Both the position numbers and the translations under genes were made by a program. This document shows positions 60,178-64,000 of a stretch of DNA of 64,000 nt, piece after piece. Where the stretch lies: assembly GCF_003339815.1 (NCBI RefSeq), contig NZ_PPTT01000004.1, forward strand, positions 62,001-126,000, in the 5' to 3' direction. The DNA comes from Eggerthella sinensis (GTDB lineage Bacteria > Actinomycetota > Coriobacteriia > Coriobacteriales > Eggerthellaceae). The number at the start of each line of letters is the position of its first letter. Within the stretch, counting starts at the first letter, position 1. The notes under the pieces are model-generated. The model was not told the origin of the DNA. It saw only the letters and a program-made list of their open reading frames with translations, and ran no database searches.

Positions 60178-61977
60178 ATGAAGAACATCGATCGAAGGGG
60201 GTTTCTGACCGGGGCCATGGCAACGGGAGCGTTGGCGGCCGCGGGCGCGCTGTTCGGGTGCGCCCCGTCCGACGGGGAAGGGAAGGCCGCCGCCGACGCG
60301 TCGCCCGCTCCGGAGCGGGCGGGTTCCGCATCGGCGACATGGGATGCCCGCCCGGCATCCGTCGCCTCCGATGCCAGCGCGGGGAAGGACTACGACATCG
60401 TCATCGTGGGCGCCGGGAACTCGGGCATGATCGCCGCGTTGCGCGCCGCCGAGCTGGGCGGCAAGGTTGCCGTGCTCGAGCAGTCGGGCGCGCCCACGTC
60501 GTGGGCCGGCGACATCGACGCGTGCGGGAGCGCCCTCATGGAAGAGGCGGGGATCGAGGTCGACAAGGAGTTCGTCATCCACGACCTCGTGCGCTACGCG
60601 TCCGGAAAGTGCGACGAGAACCTCATCCGCCTCTGGGCCTACAACTCGGGCGCGTTCGTCGACTGGTACCAGGAGACGCTGCAGAAGAAGGGCGCGGACG
60701 TGATGCTCGACGTGGTGAAGAAGAAGTTCTATCCCGACGACTTCTACTTCACGAACGTGTACCACACGGCCTATCAGCCGCCGCTTCAGGAAACCGCCAA
60801 CCCCATGGGGTCCGAGGTGGCCATGCCCATCCTCGTCGAGCTGTTCGAGGCGGCCGGCGGCGAGCTTCTGTTCGACACCAAGGTCGTCGAGCTTATGCAG
60901 GACGGCGAAGGCGGCCGCGTCACCGGCGTCATCGCGGAGACGGACGGCGGGTACGTCGCCTACGGCGCGTCGAAGGGCGTCATGCTGTGCTGCGGCGGCT
61001 TTCTGGGCAACAAGGACATGATGGACGAATGGGGCGTCGTCTCCCACAAGTACTGCTCGAACCACATCGGCGGCGACGGCAGGAACGGCGACGGCATCAA
61101 GCTGGCCACCTGGGCCGGCGCGGCGCGCGACGCCTCGTCCACCGGATCGATGCTCATCTTCGATCGCGGGTGCATCACGACGGCGGACGACGACGGCGGC
61201 CTCGGCGCGCAGGGAGGCACCTCGCCCAACTTCTGGTGGCCCGGCTCGCAGCCCTTCCTGCGGGTGAACGCGCTCGGACAGCGCTTCTGCAACGAGGACA
61301 ACACGTACGACTTCGCCTTCAACCTTGCCGTCCAGCAGCCGGGCCACTACTGGTGGCAGGTGTTCGACGCAAGCTGCTGGGAGGACATCGTCAGCTTCGG
61401 AACCACCATCTGCTCGCGGCTCGTGGCCGAGGAGGGCGCGAAGAACTGCCTGCTGCTCGGCCAGTTCTACCCGTGCCGCAGCGCCGAGGAGTACGAGGAG
61501 GTGTACCTGGGCCCCAACGTGGAGAACGGCAACGTGATCAAATGCGACTCCCTCGACGAGCTGGCCGACGCGATGGGGCTCGACGCCGATGCGAAGAAGA
61601 ACTTCCTGGCTTCGGTGGCGCGCTACAACGAGGTGGCGGCGTCGGGGACCGATACGGATTACCACAAGGCGCCGTGGCGGCTTTCCGCCGTCGACGAGGC
61701 CCCGTACTACGCGGTGAAGCTTGCCGGTTGGGCCCTGGCCACGCTCTCGGGCGTGCACGTGAACGACAAGATGCAGGCGGTCACGCCCGCGGGCAAGCCC
61801 ATCGAGGGCCTGTACGTGGGCGGGTTGGACGTGGGCGGGTTCTTCAACGGGAACTACCCGCAGCTCTACGGCGGCCTGTGCATGGGCCGCTGCGTGACGC
61901 TGTCGTGGCTCGCCGCGCACGCCATGATGGGGAAGGAGTATCCGACCCCGGTCGAAAGCGCGCAGTTGGCGTTTTGA
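60178..61977 (+). CDS. Tat-exported FAD-dependent reductase (fumarate-reductase-like flavoprotein)
   Basis: A 599-residue flavoprotein. Tat motif DRRGFLTG and lipobox LFGC (C28) give an exported lipoprotein. The FAD-binding GAGNSGMIAALRAAELGG (dinucleotide loop) starts near residue 81, and VNALGQRFCNEDNTYD matches the conserved active-site region of the fumarate/urocanate reductase family. There is no covalent FMN domain, so electrons must come from a partner such as the triheme cytochrome at 57379. Flavoproteins of this type in Eggerthella reduce varied unsaturated compounds, including the Cgr2 digoxin reductase; the substrate here is unknown. RBS AAGGAGG precedes ATG 60178. Confidence 0.87.
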   Translation: MKNIDRRGFLTGAMATGALAAAGALFGCAPSDGEGKAAADASPAPERAGSASATWDARPASVASDASAGKDYDIVIVGAGNSGMIAALRAAELGGKVAVLEQSGAPTSWAGDIDACGSALMEEAGIEVDKEFVIHDLVRYASGKCDENLIRLWAYNSGAFVDWYQETLQKKGADVMLDVVKKKFYPDDFYFTNVYHTAYQPPLQETANPMGSEVAMPILVELFEAAGGELLFDTKVVELMQDGEGGRVTGVIAETDGGYVAYGASKGVMLCCGGFLGNKDMMDEWGVVSHKYCSNHIGGDGRNGDGIKLATWAGAARDASSTGSMLIFDRGCITTADDDGGLGAQGGTSPNFWWPGSQPFLRVNALGQRFCNEDNTYDFAFNLAVQQPGHYWWQVFDASCWEDIVSFGTTICSRLVAEEGAKNCLLLGQFYPCRSAEEYEEVYLGPNVENGNVIKCDSLDELADAMGLDADAKKNFLASVARYNEVAASGTDTDYHKAPWRLSAVDEAPYYAVKLAGWALATLSGVHVNDKMQAVTPAGKPIEGLYVGGLDVGGFFNGNYPQLYGGLCMGRCVTLSWLAAHAMMGKEYPTPVESAQLAF

Positions 61978-62021
61978 TGCGACGCGGTGATTTTTGGTCT
62001 TCCCTTTGGCGATCGTTGCGC

Positions 62022-62027
62022 TATACT
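62022..62027 (+). promoter_or_regulatory. -10 element of the trp leader transcript
   Basis: TATACT is a good -10; no clear -35 lies at ideal spacing. Transcription would start near 62034, about 30 bases before the leader peptide. Confidence 0.5.
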
Positions 62028-62065
62028 AGCCTCCGTACCCGGAAACCGAACCCGAAAGGTTCTTT

Positions 62066-62155
62066 GTGCGAGCTGCTTCCAACACCGCTGTTTTCAACGA
62101 CATCGCCTGTGCGATGCCGCTTCTCGGCGCGTGGTGGTGGAACAGAGAGCATTAA
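62066..62155 (+). CDS. trpL: Trp leader peptide with three consecutive Trp codons
   Basis: A 29-residue open frame, GTG 62066 to TAA 62155, with AAAGG six bases upstream. It ends MPLLGAWWWNREH: codons TGG TGG TGG occupy 62132-62140. An internal ATG at 62114 could give a 13-residue form, but it has no ribosome site. Ribosome stalling at the Trp codons when charged tRNA-Trp is scarce would expose the downstream antiterminator. It overlaps no other gene and precedes the TrpB-like synthase gene. Confidence 0.85.
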   Translation: MRAASNTAVFNDIACAMPLLGAWWWNREH

Positions 62156-62228
62156 TCCCGGGTCCCCTGGCTTCTGTCCACGCATACATACTCAGAAGAG
62201 CCCTCGGAGATCCGGGGGCTCTTTTTTT
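62138..62228 (+). promoter_or_regulatory. Trp transcription attenuator
   Basis: Four mutually exclusive strands can be read. Strand 1 (62138-62147, over the third Trp codon) pairs with strand 2 (62172-62180). Strand 2 (62169-62176) can instead pair with strand 3 (62193-62202) as antiterminator. Strand 3 (62197-62207) pairs with strand 4 (62212-62222) to give an 11-pair terminator followed by seven T residues (62222-62228). This is the textbook enteric-type layout. Confidence 0.85.
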
Positions 62229-62279
62229 GTGCGCGAACGAAACCGACGAATCAACCGAATGCAAGGAAAGGAAACGACC

Positions 62280-63665
62280 ATGACCGAACAAGCACCGCAC
62301 CGTCTGTACCTGCGCGAAGACCAGATCCCGACGCAGTGGTACAACCTGCGGGCCGACATGCCGGAGAAGCCGGAGCCCATCCGGCTGCCGAACGGCCAGG
62401 TCGCGCGCCCTGAGGATCTGGCACCCGTGTTCTGCGACGAGCTCGTGCGCCAGGAGCTCGACGACGACACGGCCTACGTCGACATCCCCGAGCCCGTGCT
62501 GGAGATGTACCGCATCTACCGTCCGTCGCCGCTGTGCCGCGCCTACAACCTGGAAAAGGCCCTCGGCACGCCCGCGAAGATCTACTACAAGTTCGAGGGC
62601 AACAACACGTCGGGCTCGCACAAGCTGAACTCGGCCATCGCCCAGGCGTACTACGCCAAGGCGCAGGACTTGAGCGGCATCACCACCGAGACGGGCGCGG
62701 GCCAGTGGGGCACGGCGCTCGCCGAGGCGTCCGCGCACTTCGGCCTCGATCTCGACGTGTTCATGGTGAAGTGCTCCTACGAGCAGAAGCCCTTCCGCCG
62801 CAACATCATGGAGACGTTCAACGCGCACGTCACGCCTTCGCCGTCCACCACCACCGAGATCGGCAAGAAGATGCTGGCCGAGCACCCCGATTCCACGGGC
62901 TCGCTGGGCACCGCCATCTCCGAGGCGGTGGAGCGCGCGCTCAACATCCCCGCCAACAAGGGGCGCTACACCCTGGGCTCGGTGCTCAACCAGGTGGTGC
63001 TGCACCAGTCCGTCATCGGCCTGGAGAGCTACGCCGCCTTCGAAGAGCTGGGCGAATACCCCGACATCGTCGTGGGCTGCGCGGGCGGCGGCTCGAACCT
63101 CGCCGGCCTCATCGCGCCGTTCATGCGCGACAAGATCAAGGGCATCCGGCCCGACACGCGCTTCGTGGCCGTGGAGCCCGCCAGCTGCCCGAGCCTCACC
63201 CGCGGCCGCTACGCCTACGACTTCGCGGACACGGGCCGCACGTGCCCGCTCGCCAAGATGTACACGCTGGGCAACGGCTTCTTGCCGAGCCCCGATCACG
63301 CCGGCGGCCTGCGCTACCACGGCATGAGCCCCATCGTGTCGAAGCTGAAGGCCGACGGCTACCTCGACGCCGTGGCCGTGAAGCAGACCGACATCTTCGC
63401 GGCCGCCGTGGAGTTCGCGCGCCTCGAGACCATCCTGCCCGCGCCCGAAAGCGCCCACGCCATCTTTCAGGCCATGGAAGAGGCCAAGCGCTGCACGGAG
63501 ACGGGGGAGGAGAAGACCATCCTCTTCGGCCTCACCGGCACGGGCTACTTCGACATGAAGGCCTACGACGCCTACAACCGGGGCGAGATGACCGATCATG
63601 CGCCCACCGACGAGGAGCTGGAAGCGGGCTTTGCCACCATCCCGCACATCGAGGGCGTGCAATAA
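62280..63665 (+). CDS. trpB: Tryptophan synthase beta-like protein (TrpB2 type)
   Basis: A 461-residue PLP enzyme of the TrpB2 group, longer than the standard TrpB (about 400). The PLP lysine is K115 in SGSHKLNSA; GCAGGGSNLAG binds the phosphate, and ETGAGQWGTALA is the conserved TrpB segment. RPSPLCRAYNLEKALGTPAKIYYKFEGNN (in part) is typical of TrpB2. It makes Trp from indole and serine. No trpA lies next to it, so indole may come from outside or from a distant TrpA. ATG 62280 has AAGGAAAGG upstream. The Trp attenuator in its leader supports a real role in Trp supply. Confidence 0.92.
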   Translation: MTEQAPHRLYLREDQIPTQWYNLRADMPEKPEPIRLPNGQVARPEDLAPVFCDELVRQELDDDTAYVDIPEPVLEMYRIYRPSPLCRAYNLEKALGTPAKIYYKFEGNNTSGSHKLNSAIAQAYYAKAQDLSGITTETGAGQWGTALAEASAHFGLDLDVFMVKCSYEQKPFRRNIMETFNAHVTPSPSTTTEIGKKMLAEHPDSTGSLGTAISEAVERALNIPANKGRYTLGSVLNQVVLHQSVIGLESYAAFEELGEYPDIVVGCAGGGSNLAGLIAPFMRDKIKGIRPDTRFVAVEPASCPSLTRGRYAYDFADTGRTCPLAKMYTLGNGFLPSPDHAGGLRYHGMSPIVSKLKADGYLDAVAVKQTDIFAAAVEFARLETILPAPESAHAIFQAMEEAKRCTETGEEKTILFGLTGTGYFDMKAYDAYNRGEMTDHAPTDEELEAGFATIPHIEGVQ

Positions 63666-63675
63666 GACGTGCGTC

Positions 63676-63703
63676 GGGGGCATGCAGGTGCTACCATGCC
63701 CCC
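63676..63703. other. Inverted repeat abutting the ABC transporter gene start
   Basis: GGGGGCATG (63676-63684) and CATGCCCCC (63695-63703) are exact 9-base arms with a 10-base loop. It lies between the trpB stop and ATG 63704 and ends immediately before that ATG. It could be a weak terminator of trpB or a structure that limits translation of the next gene. Confidence 0.6.
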
Positions 63704-64000
63704 ATGCACACGTTTCGAGCCGAACATATCGCGGTGTCGTACCCGCGCGCGGGGCGCGCCGTGCCGCTGCTGCATGACGCGAGCTTCGAGCTGGCGGCGG
63801 GCGGCATCTACGATTTGACCGGGCCGTCGGGCGCGGGGAAGTCCACGCTCTTGCGCGCGTGCGCCCTCATGCTCGCGCGCGACGGCGGCGAGCTGTACCT
63901 GGACGAGGCGCCCAGCTCGTCGTTCGAGCCGACGGCGTGGCGCCGTCGGGTGTGCCTCGTGCCCCAGCAGCCGGCGCTCGTGAGCGGCACCGTGCGCGAC
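63704..64000 (+). CDS. ABC transporter ATP-binding protein, N-terminal part (3' end outside window)
   Basis: 99 codons are present. Walker A is GPSGAGKST near residue 40, and the Q-loop LVPQQPALVSGTVRD ends the window, so this is an ABC ATPase. The short, basic form (YPRAGRAVPLLHDASFELAAG) resembles FetA/YbbL-type transporters, but the permease would lie outside. ATG 63704 has no ribosome site; an inverted repeat occupies that position, so translation may be leaderless, coupled or start elsewhere. Confidence 0.85.
   Translation, partial: MHTFRAEHIAVSYPRAGRAVPLLHDASFELAAGGIYDLTGPSGAGKSTLLRACALMLARDGGELYLDEAPSSSFEPTAWRRRVCLVPQQPALVSGTVRD

Noticed and set aside
60258-63665. One long plus-strand frame joining the flavoprotein region to trpB
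   Set aside because: It is out of frame with the flavoprotein; the trpB part starts at 62280 behind a ribosome site and attenuator.

Overview
The window is a high-GC chromosomal segment from an actinobacterial gut anaerobe of the class Coriobacteriia, most likely an Eggerthella-type species of the Eggerthellaceae. The evidence is the density of Tat-exported molybdopterin and flavin oxidoreductases, each with 4Fe-4S partners and TorD-type chaperones. Further evidence is the membrane-bound LuxR-type regulators, the minimal SufBC pair and the codon use. The species is an inference. Two exact parS sites and one near-exact parS (38.4, 44.0 and 48.3 kb) suggest that this part of the chromosome lies near the replication origin. 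No rRNA, tRNA, CRISPR array, insertion sequence or prophage was recognised.

Layout. 1-4 kb: the 3' end of a P-type ATPase gene, a DEAD-box helicase and a diguanylate cyclase. 4-11.3 kb (minus strand): respiratory module 1, with a winged-helix-like protein, a bis-MGD oxidoreductase, a four-cluster ferredoxin subunit, a DmsC/NrfD-type anchor, a TorD chaperone and a NapG/NapH-like pair. 11.6-19.9 kb (plus): a membrane LuxR regulator, then module 2 (oxidoreductase, ferredoxin subunit, TorD) followed by a two-component system. Its sensor kinase has a Tll0287-like haem-binding domain and a G10 tract in its first codons. 19.9-24.1 kb: an MFS exporter, an exported aldo/keto reductase and two convergent LysR regulators. 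24.3-29.3 kb: module 3 (oxidoreductase, ferredoxin subunit, TorD, membrane anchor).

29.3-35.3 kb is a carbonyl/redox locus: a LysR regulator, a cyclophilin-like lipoprotein, an aldo/keto reductase, an iron alcohol dehydrogenase, two flavodoxins (one exported) and an AEC transporter. The two outward promoters share a regulatory motif, and a short-chain dehydrogenase remnant lies in the middle. 35-48 kb holds ahcY, a family 2 glycosyltransferase, a BrnT/BrnA toxin-antitoxin pair, comF, an orphan amino-acid-binding lipoprotein, larB with a short larC, the SufC/SufB-like pair and an M16C peptidase. 48-54.4 kb is a dppABCDF-type peptide transport operon.

54.6-62 kb: a membrane regulator with two LuxR-type HTH domains, an unknown lipoprotein, and an operon of exported redox proteins. 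That operon encodes a triheme cytochrome fused to a sulfite-oxidase-like fold, a second sulfite-oxidase-like fold split in two by one in-frame TAG, and a Tat-exported flavoprotein. 62-63.7 kb: a TrpB-like synthase gene behind a classical Trp attenuator whose leader peptide contains three consecutive Trp codons. The window ends inside an ABC transporter ATPase gene.

Taken together, most of the accessory DNA encodes interchangeable anaerobic electron-acceptor reductases, each with a local regulator. The most unusual points are the possibly phase-variable kinase, the split sulfite-oxidase-like protein, the double-HTH regulator, the Trp attenuator, the parS cluster and the shared promoter motif of the carbonyl/redox locus.
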